A stretch of DNA of 64,000 nucleotides, from assembly GCA_036971715.1 (NCBI GenBank), contig JAVHJL010000001.1:4092001-4156000 (forward strand). Reading direction: 5' to 3'. How positions within the stretch are numbered: position 1 is the first letter of the stretch; every line of letters begins with the position of its first letter. Source of the stretch: Arthrobotrys musiformis. Taxonomy: Eukaryota; Ascomycota; Orbiliomycetes; Orbiliales; Orbiliaceae. The position numbers and the translations under genes were made by a program. This document shows positions 1-12,053 of the stretch, one piece after another. The notes below the pieces were generated by a model, which saw only the letters and a list, made by a program, of their open reading frames with translations, was not told the DNA's origin and searched no databases.

Positions 1-156
1 ATAATTCCTTTGTCGAAAGCGAAATTGCTTTCTAAAGTCTTTCTCACCTTTCTTATCCAACCAGTGGCCACCAATACTCGAACTGCAGTCCCCCATCTCT
101 CAAGTCATCGACTGTACAGCTGTGTCAAGAAAGGCCCCACTTCAATCACATCCACA

Positions 157-3100
157 ATGGAAGCTCATGCGGAGAGTGTTACATTCAGACAGTGCGCTCA
201 TCTTGCGACACCGGACCATGTCACTGCAGACTTCTGCTTGATACCTGTGCGTCCTTCCCCGCAGAGAAAGCCCGCAAGGAGTTGGAGCACTTTGCTGTGC
301 CCCCAACTTGGCGGGTGTGCACAGACCATTTCCCCTTAAGGTCTTTCCCAACATCAACACAATTACAATTTAATTCCAGTTCTAGTTGTCCAATTAGCCC
401 CATGCACCTTCGGAGGAACTACCCTGTCTTTGCAGCCAAGATGACCATCTGACCTAGCTATTCACAGTCAATGAAATACAATTTGGCATTTTTGTTATCA
501 TATACAATCACTAACATATAGCTAAACTTTTGTTTTTCTTTTCTGTCAATAGATAGGAACTCCAACCGCCTCCGTATCGCAGCACATCGCCAACGTTCAA
601 AAATTGCTCGCGGCAAGCGGGATCAAGTATTCTATGCACTCGGCTGGCACTACGCTGGAAGGTTCATGGGAAGAAGGTACGTAGCTATACCTGTTCTACG
701 ATAGTTTGCTTCCGCTACTTCCCGTGCCTATGTATGTCCATCATTCTGCCTTTTCTCAATCGTCCCGCCTCGTCAGCTTGAGTACGTCAACAATCCTGTC
801 TTCATCTTGTGAAATTCTCCGAGATTCGACTCTAAACCATAGGTTTAGGTGTCTTGGTTTGAAACCTTTAATCTTGGCTTTATCCATTATATCAGGATTA
901 CCAGGGAAAACTGTTAAAAGCACTTGCGTTTTGCGTTAACATCTCCGTCCTGGTCATCCATGGCCTATCATTCTCCCATGTACCTGTATCTCGTCCAAAA
1001 CAGATTCAATGGATCTATCCAGTCGATCTGTTCTGGGTCCAGATACCGAAGTACTTTCTGCCCTAATGCAGGAATGACCGGGTCTGTTCTGGCTTTTACC
1101 GGGTTTTGGTCTTTTTAACCGTGGGCCGGTGGTCTGACATCCCAAGGATACGCTACCACCTCAAGATCTCAACTCAAGGCTTGGTGGTCGATCGCATCCA
1201 ACCTTTTCCAGTTTAGCACACGTCCTTTCTCTAGCTACATATTCTCCGCGATTATCTTTTGCTAACTTGTCCCTTGTAGTGACCAAGGTTATGGGACAGG
1301 CACATACCCTACTGCATAACCAGGGCGTCGTTCGAATGTGAGTGTAACATGCTCCTTCCAAATCTGTGTTACTTCAGATAAATCCCTTCCATCCAGCGTT
1401 TGCTTTCCTGGGATCTCCAGGTTACAAGCTGCATTGGAAGTTACCTGCATACCCAAATTTTCCTTGATATTCAGGGACATTCATCTATAGTCGCGCTTGA
1501 GGCGAGGAAGGTCCTGAGCTATTATCTCAGTTGCCCTCAATTTTGGGGAAATCCGGATTAATTCTCTTCATGCTAGTCCCTGGAGCTCCAGGGCTGATAC
1601 CATGATATTCTACCACCAAGGAATCGAGAACCCTTCTAGAACATCTAACCCAATATATCCCTCTACATTCTCATGAACTCTAAAGTTTGAAGCATTGAAG
1701 CCTTGCTAACCCCTCGCGCCTTCGGAATAGACAAACCGATATTCGCATTGGATCTAGGTAAGTCAGAAATTTTCTCAAGGCTTCAACGGATCATACCGTG
1801 TCTTGGCCCCTAGCTTCGGCTTCACAAAAAACAAAAAAAACAAAAAAAAGAATTCTTCCCGCGCAAATCTTGAATTCATTTTACACCTTCCCCCATGCCC
1901 GAACTCCGAATACCCGTTCTATTTTCGATAGAACAGGCTTCGAACTTTGAATCTATCACCAACCCCTCCCTCTTTCTCCTGCAACCCGGATCCCTTCCGG
2001 ACTTCCGTACGTCCTGCAATGTCTCGAGAAGCAAGCAACATCAATTCATGATCAGAACTTGCGTCTCTGGCCTATGAGACCATGCATATCATATCATGAT
2101 CACAAGGCCGCCTGGGCTACTTCAAAAATTTTCAGTGTGGACGCATATGCGCGTATTCGCAGTCCGTACTCGATACGAAAGAATATGCATCGATGCCAGG
2201 TACACCTGCAGGGCCTTCGTATCATCCTGATATGATCTAGCGATTCTGATATGATCAGCATTGCATATATTACCATATCATGATATCAACGACCCACCGT
2301 GCCTCATCGCTACTCCAAGACCTCGTTGGCACATCTAGGCATGTTGGCCATCGGCAACCGGAACATCTTTTAGACCGTTGCTGCATGCGATCATTGATAT
2401 TATCACCCCCAATGCAATCCCTCGAAGTGGCACCGGTCCGCCTTGTTGTTTTATATCCTCGCCTACACTCTCCTCTCAAGACTACCTGCACGCAGCTCTC
2501 TAAAATATTTTACAAGACAAAGTCCCCACCCTCGACCCACTTGCCCCCAAAAAACAAGCGCATGCCCCAATGTTAACGTTTCAGAACGTAAGGGGGTGTG
2601 AACGTTCCCGCGGAACGCAAAACTTGCATACAACCATATCTTCCCACCCGCTTTCCTTCCTCCCAACGACCAATCATATCGTTTACCCCAGAAGCTCTGG
2701 AACAGACCCACACCGCACCAACTTCTTTTTTTTATAAACGGTTAATAACTAATAATTTTTTAACATCGAAACAGAACGGATAAAGTCCAATCTATGGAGG
2801 ATAAGGTACGTTTCTTACCCCAATCCCCACCGGAGTTTAGCGCTACTATAATGTCGACGTCCGAGCCTTTTCGATCTTTCCCCTCTCCCCACCGAAGTGG
2901 CTTGCATATACAGCGCTCAGTCGCAATTATCTGCCACCGAAGCTTTGAACCCCATCTCCACTCACAAATCTCTGTACCTGACCCATATTTCGCCACTTCT
3001 TCCCCTATTCGCATTTGCCCGAATACATAATACCGGGGAAAGTGGATCTGTGGCACGGTTCCTGCAGTTCGGTCTACACCTCACTTCCCATCTCTTGATT

Positions 3101-3248
3101 TTTAAAGTTTTTTTCTGTGCATACCTACCATGGGGTACACCTCTGACTCCGAGCTCCGCTAACGTTACCTTTCCCCTTTTTTCTCTACCAGGTCTCAAAA
3201 GTGGAGCAAATCCTCCAGGACGACGCCAAAAAGCCAGCTGAGGAGTAA
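157..3248 (+). CDS. ECM15: UPF0045 / thiamine-binding-like protein (ECM15 family), six exons
   Basis: Exons 157-246, 553-676, 1280-1337, 1731-1757, 2775-2805 and 3192-3248 join to 387 nt, 128 aa. The product follows yeast ECM15 (YBL001C) throughout: ADFCLIPIGT, SAGTTLEGSWEE, a histidine-containing QAHTLLHNQG helix, QTDIRIGSRTDK and a KVEQIL C-terminus. The family is a small ferredoxin-fold protein (MTH1187/YkoF-like) implicated in thiamine binding; its cellular role is poorly known. Every splice site is GT..AG and every phase closes. The introns are 306, 603, 393, 1017 and 386 nt, far longer than elsewhere in the window. The first about 20 residues do not match the family and could hide another intron or an alternative start. 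No partner gene is adjacent; ArgRS converges on it from the other strand. Confidence 0.85.
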
Positions 3249-3721
3249 CATCCAACATCACGAGACGCTATCATATGCGTATGCATATACGAACGTTTGA
3301 TCCCAAGTGGAATCGCCTCAGCTATCGTTATGCCCCAAGACTACGTTATGCCCGCCGTATAGCTTTTCCTCTCTAAAGACCAAAAAGAACCACTTGCATA
3401 TCAGTATAGAATTTGAAACTATAGAAACATCTCTCCTTTTCTCAATCACCTTTCGTCTTCGTATCCCACATCCGATGCATGATGCCCTTATAATCTCTAC
3501 CTTAACCACGGCGTCTAATGCATCTACTTCGTAAAAACTTCAGCCACTTTTATAGAACGGGGGGATATACATGTACTACAGCAATAAGAAAAATAATAAT
3601 AAAAAAATGAGTAATGAGAATAAAAAAAGAATCCATCATAACGCCATCATGAACTTCTTTCCCTCGCACGTGGGCATCGTTCCATTCGAATCGTATGCTT
3701 CCCAAGCTCGTATTCGATAGT
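3249..3721. other. Intergenic, convergent 3' regions
   Basis: This stretch lies between the converging ends of the UPF0045 gene and arginyl-tRNA synthetase. It holds A-rich runs near 3590-3630 that fit 3' UTR sequence. I see no supportable gene. Confidence 0.5.
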
Positions 3722-5718
3722 TTACATCCTAAGAAATTACGAAAGGTTAATATCTCATGATCTCTTTCCAAATGCGAAGGGGTAGGTAACTTACCTCTCA
3801 ACCGGTGTTAATCCCAACAATTTCATAGCGTTAGACAATACCGTCCTGGCACTTTCGAATAATGCCATCCTAGCCCTGGCAACAGACTCCTCGCTGCCGA
3901 CGACCTTTACAACCTCATAACTCGAACTCAAGATCTGTGTCATCTTGAAGAGGTAGTTGACAATCGTTGTCGGTTCGTTAGTCTTCAAAGTGTTAGTGAT
4001 GACATCAGGGAATTGAGCCAATGTCCTGAGCAACAGAATTGCCTGTGGCTCGGTAATGAGCGTCAAATCTGCGGTGTGAATGAGTGGCATTGGAATATTC
4101 GCCTTCCTGAGGATGGAGCACAACCTGGCGTGGGCGTATTGCAGGTATGGACCGGTATCACCCTCGAAAGATGTCATCCTCTTGATATCGAAAGGATAGT
4201 TATTAATCCTCTTTCCTGTCATGTCTTGAATCATGATAGCGGACTTTCCAATGGTATCTGCGACTTCCTCGGGGTTCTCGACTTGTTTGTATTTCTCCTC
4301 GTTCTTCTTCATGACTTCGTGCATGGCCTCACCGACTTCGTCGAGAATGCTATCCAAGAAGACGACCTCACCGGACCGAGTCTTCATACCTGCGACGAGT
4401 CCGAAGTTGATGTGGACGCACTTGGAGACGAAGTCCTGGCCCATCAACTTAAGAATGGCGAACAGTTGCTGCAAGTGCAAATCCTGCTGGCTGGAAACAA
4501 CGTAGATCATAGTATCGAACTTGTAGTTTTCGTATCGCTCTATAGCGGCACCGATATCCCTGGTCAAGTAAAGCGTAGTGCCATCCTTCTTCTGAATAAT
4601 AGCCTTTCCGAGTTTCTTGTAGCCGTGCTTCACGAAATCGACAATCTTTGCACCTTCGGAGTTCTCAGAGATACCCTTGTCCTCCATGATCTGCGATGCT
4701 TTGGCCATTGTGTCGCCACCAACTTGAGATTCGCCGGAGTAGACATCGAATTTGATGTTCAGCCTAGCATAGACCTTCTCGCACTTGATGATCGAGAGAT
4801 CCCTGAACCTCTTCCAGAGCTCGAGGGCTTTTGGTTCGCCATCCTCCATTTTCTTGAAGTATGCCCTGGCTTTGTCGTTCATGCTCTCTCCTTCAAGGGC
4901 TTCTCCAGCCTTGACCTTTTCTTCCTCGGCCTTAGCTTTATTATTTGCTGTGACGTAGAGCTCGAATAAGTGTTGGATCGGGTCTTCATTCAGTTTCTCC
5001 TCGCTGCCGGATTCTTCGTACTCCACGGCTAGCAAACCGAACTGTTTACCCCAATCGCCGAGGTAGTTCATCTTGACCACCTCCCAGTCGCAGAATTCAT
5101 ACAAATTCGACAGGAAGGCACCAATAATTGTAGATCGGAGATGGCCTGCATGGAATGGCTTGGCAATGTTGACCGAAGAAAATTCGATAAGTGCCTTCTT
5201 GCCGGCACCGGTGTGGTTGGCACCATACCTGGTGGACTTGGAGAGGATACTTGGGATAGTAAGTCGAGCGAGAGTCTGAGGGTTGAAGAAGAATTTGATG
5301 AATTGGTTATCGGCCTCTGGAGGCTGAATATACTGGTTCGCTGGGAACTATATTTAGACATAACAAAGGTTAGTGATATTCCCACTATATTTTTTTCCAT
5401 TGCCACTCAGCTAACCTTAGAAACCCAGTCGGCAGCCAAAGCCTTCGGGTCGCCTTTGATCCTCAACCTTGGTACTGCCATGATCAGATCCCCCTTCTCC
5501 ATCTGCTGCGTCCATTCTAGAGCCGGATACACAATTTCCCTGCTGACACCGGTGATTTTGTGCATTTCCTCGGCGACATAAGATCGGAAGATATCAATTG
5601 GATTTGTTGTGACGCTCGCTGCCTCATATGTAGGCAACGGCTCTGTGATTCCTAGGTCCTTGAGTAAGGATTGGACATCCTCAACGGAGCCTATCGAAGG
5701 GGCCACTGTGGCTGCCAT
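3722..5718 (-). CDS. Arginyl-tRNA synthetase, cytosolic (possibly dual-targeted)
   Basis: This class I aminoacyl-tRNA synthetase charges tRNA-Arg with arginine using ATP. Exons on the minus strand are 5416-5718, 3795-5347 and 3722-3728: 1863 nt, 620 aa. The HIGH-type motif is HAGH within FSSVNIAKPFHAGHLRST, and the GMKTRSG segment replaces KMSK as is typical of ArgRS. The C-terminal anticodon-binding domain ends LTPVERM. Intron 1 (5348-5415) uses GTTAGC..TAG. The last intron (3729-3794) separates the AG of the Arg codon from a 7-nt coding exon supplying the final Met and stop. The frame stays open upstream of the chosen ATG to about 6069, with ATGs at 6024 and 6018. That extension has no acidic residues and looks like a mitochondrial presequence, so a longer form is plausible. 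Identification is firm; the start is the uncertain point. Confidence 0.93.
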
Positions 5719-6647
5719 TGTGGAGAAGTTGTGGGATAAACTAGTGATGGTTGGTAGTGAGGGACTTGTGGTGGTGATGGTGGTAAGTTTGGTGATGGAA
5801 TTCGACGGTTGCGGTTGTCGTGTTGGTGGGGTGAAGTGCGGTGGTTTGTGCGATAGTTGGCGGGGTGTGTTGGAGGGGGACTGGCGCAGAGTCTTATAGC
5901 CCGCTGTTGCCGTGTGACTCAGGAAATGATTCGACTTGGATGCCCCAAACTTCTGCTGCTGGAAAGTACAGTGAGCAAGGCCGAGCACTCGATTTGAGAA
6001 TGGCGCTCGCAGTGTCATGTACATGTACTGGATTGCTTCAGAAGCACTGGATCTGGATGCGAATATCAAGCTTGTGGTTTAAATTTTAGAGTGAGCTCCC
6101 TGCAATCGTACTCAAATTTTTTCCAAGGTGATCCAAAAAGGTTCAAAGAGAGAAAAAAAAACTGGAGCTAAACGGCCCCACCTCACCCGCGATAGTCAAG
6201 GCCCCACCCTGCATGTATTAATATTACCAGCATCAGCTCGTAGCTAAAATCGAATTGGTCAAACAACTTCGAACTTATCGATTCAGATGTCGACTTTTCT
6301 CTACCTGGGCACCACGAAAAAGAAGCTATCCACGCAAATAAATATCTGCTGCACGGCGGCTAAGTTCAAACGAATGCAATATAATTACCTAGGTATACAG
6401 ATACAGTAGCATCTGGTTTACGAGATAATAGGTATATATAAAGGCTGATATTGATATAAGGATTTATATTAAGGATGAAGCGACAATCTACACTTAATAA
6501 TAAACAAAAGTACAAGTCAAACTCTGTTGTTTTTCTTGTGCGCTGCTCTGTCGGTATTTGGATAATCCTTCAACTCAATATTCAATACTTGAGCTGTCGC
6601 TTCGTAAAAGGTAGAGAGGAGCGGTATAGATGGCAATAACTACTTAA
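5719..6647. other. Upstream region of ArgRS, possible alternative N-terminal coding sequence
   Basis: 5719-6024 is open in the ArgRS frame and may encode a presequence (see findings). From 6025 to 6647 the sequence is AT-rich and I see no gene; it contains the ArgRS promoter and the 3' side of the BTB gene. Confidence 0.4.
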
Positions 6648-7289
6648 CTAGTATAGAAGTTCCATGTCCCTTAGTTTATCGGGCAAGTGCCCCCGTATCA
6701 ACGCCGCTGCAAGGTCTCGGAAGCACCTCCCATCAGGGTCTGGTAGCTGCTCGAGGGCAGTAATGAGGCTGTCTGTAAATTGGCGCTTCATCATTCCTCC
6801 CATCTCAATCCCGCCAACCAGTTTTCTCATGGGTTCCTTGGAAATTGCGCTTCCACACTTATACACTTCGTTCAGTTGTATAGCAATGCTACTGGCGTGC
6901 TTTGGGAGGAGTTTGGGGAAATTGGCGGTCCCTATCTTGTTTAGACTCTCTTCGACATATGCACTGTACTCCTTTCTAGCGCCTTCTATCTGCAGGAAGT
7001 CGCAGGCTTGCATGATACCCCTCAGATTCTCTGCGGCCTCTTTTGAAAAGCGATCGGCGTCGGAATGATAGTGTGGTACTTTAGGCGCTCTGTAAAGCCA
7101 ATTCAAGACGGTGACAACGTCGCCCGCGCTAATTCCAGGGAGTTCAATGCGTCTTCCCTGGGACTCCGTTGATCCACGGTGGAGTTCTGCTTTGAAAAAC
7201 TCTGACTGCGATGCCAGGACTGATTCATGTGCCGGGATTTCTGTATCTTCGACAGCTAGCATGACATCCGGCTCGGTATAGAGGTACAT
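6648..7289 (-). CDS. BTB/POZ domain protein
   Basis: A single-exon gene for 213 aa. The N-terminal 100 residues have the BTB fold signature: PDVMLAVEDTEIPAHESVLA, then SEFFKAEL, then a GDVVTVLNWLY strand/helix and ACDFLQIEG. The remainder is helical with no second recognisable domain (no Kelch, MATH or zinc finger). Proteins of this size are abundant in filamentous fungi and are thought to act as dimerisation or Cullin-3 adaptor modules, but no specific function can be assigned. The ATG at 7289 is the only good start. It stands alone between ArgRS and the secreted-protein cluster. Confidence 0.8.
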   Translation of the reverse strand: MYLYTEPDVMLAVEDTEIPAHESVLASQSEFFKAELHRGSTESQGRRIELPGISAGDVVTVLNWLYRAPKVPHYHSDADRFSKEAAENLRGIMQACDFLQIEGARKEYSAYVEESLNKIGTANFPKLLPKHASSIAIQLNEVYKCGSAISKEPMRKLVGGIEMGGMMKRQFTDSLITALEQLPDPDGRCFRDLAAALIRGHLPDKLRDMELLY

Positions 7290-8485
7290 TGACGTTCTAT
7301 ATACCCAGTTGGTTGGCTTTTTAATCTTGTATTAATCTCCGATAGTCGGAAAATAACACAGGCTCTACAATTCCCGCCCAGATATTTCGGAGAATTCTCT
7401 AAAAAAAAAAAGCGGACGGGGAAGATTGCTGCTACTCTTGGAATGCCATATTGCTACCCCCTGACGCCATTCTCGCTTGTTTCCCTTGGTCGTTAACGCG
7501 TTGTAAATATAAATATATGGCGAATGATTCAGCGAGATGTCTTTTAACAAGCAAGACGTTAACAAGTTTGCCACGTACTTGGTGATATAGTCTAGCTTGT
7601 ACAATGGAAGTCGGATGGCAGCTGGTGAGATAAGAATAGTTAATCAAAGCTAGTAGCTATAGTCGTCTGCGTGCTACACCCTAGCTGGAAACTGGTGACC
7701 GAATATATCTAGTTAGAGCAATCAAAGCTTGCGTCCCCCGGCCCCCGGACTAAGCTAAGCAATCAATCACTAGCTCTAGCTCTAGGGTTCTATATAGCCA
7801 CCCCAGTAGCTATTATATAGCCATAATTCTGCTTTGTTCCGTATGACGTATGGTACAGTGCCATGGAGTAATACTGCCAGAGACCACAGACTACAATGAA
7901 AACTGCAGGCAGAATTATTCGAATTTCTTAAATTGAAACTCTGCTACAAGCTCATGATGGTGACACATGGGTCTTTGTTGGTCTCGCGGTGCCAGCTCTT
8001 TGTCACGTACGCACCCGAATATACAACGCAGCCCAGCACTTTTTGTGTTGCCAGGGTGTCTCAATTCTTTATGCTTGTGACTATAATCCTGGTATAGCAT
8101 GCTAAAAGAAAGATATTGTCGACTTTAGACTAACATGGAGATTTTGAATGCTACATTGAACCATTAAGTTATCATATAGTTTTAAGTGGTTGGAATTCAT
8201 ATAGACGAAAACTTCTTTCTAACTGCTTAAGTCGGTGTGGCGCCGCGCCATGGCCAGGTGATTTTGGAGGAAGCACTTAAGTGCCAACATCAAATCCTCA
8301 ATCTTCACTGTTTTACAGTGCGTATATCGGTCAAGATTCTGGGGCCTTTGAAAGATATTTAAATATTATATAGTGCGCATACGCCTACATGGTCGACGTG
8401 CATGCCGTGATTTAGAAACAAATGCCTCCCATTGATCCCTTATATACATGAACTAACCGAACCGGACGGATATTACGAGCGGTAA
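7290..8485. other. AT-rich intergenic region, no gene seen
   Basis: Short open frames occur on both strands but none has family resemblance or splice support. It separates the BTB gene from the secreted-protein cluster. Confidence 0.4.
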
Positions 8486-9357
8486 CTAATTAACTGGCGT
8501 CGGGTTGCCTTTGCATAAATATGTCACAACATAGTGAAACGATGTTGGAATAGTCACTGTCTTGGTGGTTGCAGCCTCCTGAGCCTCCTGACCAACGACT
8601 CCGCGCTACATATTCGCATTATTAGTATTATTGAATCCATGTCGTGCAAACGTATAATACTACATCATATAATAGAATATTGAAAGGAATGGGTCGAAAG
8701 AGCTTAGACACCAGCAAGCAGACTCTCAGGGGAATGACGTACCGTTGCTTTTATGTTGAAAACAGTTGCTTGAGTGCACCCCTGTGCGAAGCCACAGTCA
8801 ATTGTGGCTGTTACCGTCAGATTCTTTGTAAAAGAGTATTTTGTGACGGTGCCCCGATATTCCGGTAGGGCTCCAAGTAGAAGCGTTGATGGGCAATTTT
8901 TGAAGGGAGGGCCTGCAGCCTTGAATTGTCGCTTGTCGAGCTCGGCTGCCGGTGTAACCGCGGGATCAGCTGCAGGTATGGCGAATACGGAACTGTTCAA
9001 AATCATGTTATGTAAGTGGGTGTTAAATCGAATGTATGAAATTGAAGCCATCATTGTCATTCGAGTTTCTTCATGAACCACTAGAATTCAGCGAACAAAG
9101 CCTTGCCAATTAATTCACAGGGGAATTTGTAGAACAAAAACACCACTGTGTACTCAAGGGCGTATATAAATATACCAATGAGACTATGTGCGTGGGAAGC
9201 TTGATATTCATCCACGTCTCGTGATCTCATCCTGCCTCAACGACTGATTTCGACATGCACCTTAAATCTCCCATGCGCAACAGATACATACAAAAATTTA
9301 AAAACAAACTTACCCAGCGAGGGCCGCTAGAGGAATCAAAATCAAATTGAAGTGCAT
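8486..9357 (-). CDS. Small secreted cysteine protein, type 1, copy 1
   Basis: Exons 9314-9357, 8743-8992 and 8486-8605 encode 137 aa. Exon 1 is a signal-peptide exon (MHFNLILIPLAALAG) and the cleavage-site residues SVFA begin exon 2. A dibasic LDKR site follows at about residue 36, suggesting Kex2 removal of a short propeptide. The mature part has four cysteines: NCPST, a DCGFAQGC pair and a terminal LCKGNPTP motif. Intron phases are 2 and 0. It is a paralogue of the gene at 12054-13012 and a distant relative of those at 10957 and 14543. No known domain is recognised. It is presumably extracellular; effector, adhesion or antagonistic roles are all possible and none is shown. It is transcribed divergently from the gene at 10957. 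Confidence 0.75.
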
Positions 9358-10956
9358 CGTTGATTCCGACCAGTATAATATTATCGAGAAATTGGCCTGC
9401 TCCTGTGCTGCCGTTGGACGAGTTATGGATCGAATTAATAATAAAGAGGCGCTTGGATAAATAGATATAGGTATAGGTCCGGATTAATATAAAGCTAAAC
9501 GGAGCGAGGTGGATTTATCGATATTTAGAAACACGGGGTTTTTGGTAGATAACAATAGAACCTATGTTTAAACGAGAGGCGATATCGGATAGAAGTACAT
9601 GCTGTATGTATGTATTTGGATTTTATACCATAGCGCTACCAGCGCGATTGCGTTCCGAGCCCGTCCTTTTATAAATTTGCTAGAGAAACCTGCATGTATG
9701 CATATTTATCGACCCATGCTACCCTTTCGGAAGCCATTTCACGATCGAGCTCCAACTAATTTCACTAAGAGGATTGTGGAACCAATTTTTAAGATTACAG
9801 AATGCTACAATAATTAATCGGTAGTTGTAAGCTATAGGGAAAATTGAAGCGCTGGGACTTCGTTTATAAAAAGTTTCTGCATATTGAGATCAGCTGTTGG
9901 ACATTTCGAATGTATGCGTTGCGGTAGTTGGAAGTCCAACAAGTCGAGCTAGTCTGGGGCCGAAGTCTAGTTATATCTAGCGAATGCCACTAGTACTACA
10001 CCATTTCAAGTTAAAATATCGAGGCAGAATGCGAATAAGGAATACACTCGCAACCGAGCTTCGTTTAAATGGCAATTTTAAGAGTCGACAATGCACTTCT
10101 CCGTTTCATACACATGATTGTCGACCCGTCCCTCCCGAATCTTATTTTTGTTTTGGAACGTATAGCATCGATATTTTAGAACATGCATGGAAGTTAGCCT
10201 CAATTGGGTATTCCGAGCCCCGCTAGAATCGAACCAGGTAAAGTTTAGACCGGATCGCGGACTGCAGGGGAACTTTGCATATAGCCGTATGCTGCTATTT
10301 GGGATTCCATATGAGTGTGTGGACGTATATACATATACATACATGCCTTTCTTGCATGATCTTGTCAAAGTTTATTGTAATGCTGGAGAGATGTAGGTCC
10401 GAGCCGACCAAGCTAACTTGCTCTCGCATATTTTGGAAGGAACTAAGTACACAAGTCAGCATATTTCCCTATACCTGCCCCCGCTAAATTTATAAATACA
10501 CAATTAATTTATGGAAACACCGATACTGCAATATCAAAAGCCTGGGCTCAACTCAGGTTAAAAGTTGAAGCCCTGGTATCTTAAGAATCTCTTAATTTCC
10601 CTCTCATCTATATCGAAAGAACTACGGACATTCTACTCTTGTTTGATCCCCAACCTTTCACGAATACATGCCCTGCCCAGGTTTAAGTATATATTTAACA
10701 TACCCTTCTGGATAATATATAAAGGATACTGAAGTCCTAAACTGGGATTGGTATTAGTCGGCTCCTGTTTTCTCATTTCGCTTTCTTTAACTTAGCTGCA
10801 AATTATTAATATATTGGTTTCGAAACAGTGGTCTTCAGTCAGTTGGCATTAAGCACTCTATAGAGCTTAATAGCCCCATTACCCTTACGGCGTATTACTT
10901 AGGCATACTTACTTCGAGACGCGGAGGCACACCCACGAGAAGATATGCATATCAAC
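9358..10956. promoter_or_regulatory. Divergent intergenic region, unit 1 of the secreted-protein cluster
   Basis: This 1.6-kb AT-rich spacer lies between the type 1 and type 2 secreted-protein genes and must hold both promoters. No third gene is supported. A TATA-like ATATATAAAGG lies near 10712, well upstream of the plus-strand gene. A short segment near 10048 resembles one near 13777 in the second unit. Confidence 0.4.
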
Positions 10957-11470
10957 ATGAGGATCTTTACATTGCTGGGTTTGACACTAGGATGGTTCGT
11001 CAATTTTGATTTGGATTTAGGCCCCAGCTAGACTTCCAACTTCTGTCCCCTGCTGTGTAGCTAACAAATATTATTATATAACCGTTCATAGTTCCGCTGT
11101 TGCTATCCCGGAACCAGTCCCAGCCGCAGCCACCCCTTGCACGACGACGGTCAGCATTTACCCTCCCACGTCGATACACTGGCCACAATGGCCGACACTA
11201 TTCCAAGCCACCACTACTGTTACCTTGTCAGCTACTTGTAACGGGTGCAGCTTAAAAGTCGTAGCGGGCAACGTGACGGTGAGCTCTTTCCCACACCTCT
11301 AAACAATTAATTGTTAAAAATGTTTTCCCCCCAATATTCAAAGCAGGCCTTTTCAACATACTTGAATCTAACATATTTCTGGACAGGCCAATTTTGTACC
11401 CCCCTTGGAAACGCCGTGGCCAACAGTTACCTCAGCTTTTGCAACCTCAACTGTTATAGTTTGTAAATAA
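10957..11470 (+). CDS. Small secreted cysteine protein, type 2, copy 1
   Basis: Exons 10957-10994, 11092-11278 and 11387-11470 encode 102 aa. The signal peptide starts MRIFTLLGLTLG and is interrupted by a phase-2 intron just before CSAVA. The mature chain is Thr/Pro/Trp-rich with four cysteines: ATPCTTT, the close pair TCNGC and the C-terminal VCK. Intron 2 is phase 0 after a Thr codon, the same place as in the type 1 genes. The exon lengths 38/187/84 are identical to the copy at 14543-15107, which is the main support for the model. It has no recognised family and is probably extracellular. Confidence 0.78.
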
Positions 11471-12053
11471 TGAAAAATGTTTATGCGAGCTATCGATTAA
11501 TCTACCAAAAAAAGAGGAGAGATAAAATGAACTAAGGTGTGGCTCGGGATCTGTACATAGTACAATATACGAAGAAGGGGAGGCGCGTGTATAAATATAC
11601 AAAGGTTATCTCTCGAGTTTGTGTATATACAAACCCATGGTGATGTTGCGAACATCAGCTAACATGATGATAGGATTTTGAAAACACCAATTTAAACAGA
11701 AATACCTATGTTTCTACCTGAAAAAACTGTGCGTGTATACATTACAGGCGGGCCTCGGGATAGTAGTCAATTGTCTGCCTTCTTCATCAATGTGAAATCT
11801 GCATGAAAGTATATTTAAATATAGTTATATAATTCCACCCTAGGTATAAAACTTCACAGACAATATGCGAAGGGTATATATCTAGCGTGCGAAAATTGTA
11901 GATAAAAGCCGCCAAGGACAATGCGATACCTGGATAAGCCCTTCCATTGCATGAATCCAACTCGAAGCCAGTAAAAAAATACTGCCCGAACCTCTGATAT
12001 ATGTACACGAAGCAAAATAAGAAGTGAATAAACCCCAAAATCTAAAAGCTATA
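11471..12053. other. Intergenic between the two duplicated units
   Basis: This is the junction between unit 1 and unit 2 of the duplication. It lies between the 3' ends of converging genes and carries AT-rich 3' UTR-like sequence. No gene is seen and no mobile element boundary is evident. Confidence 0.4.

Noticed and set aside
4013..4969. 318-codon plus-strand frame opposite ArgRS
   Set aside because: It is the antisense shadow of the ArgRS coding exon, which has clear motifs.
10180..10260. tRNA-like T-loop sequence (GGTTCGATTC on the minus strand)
   Set aside because: No matching acceptor, D or anticodon arms are found at the right distance.
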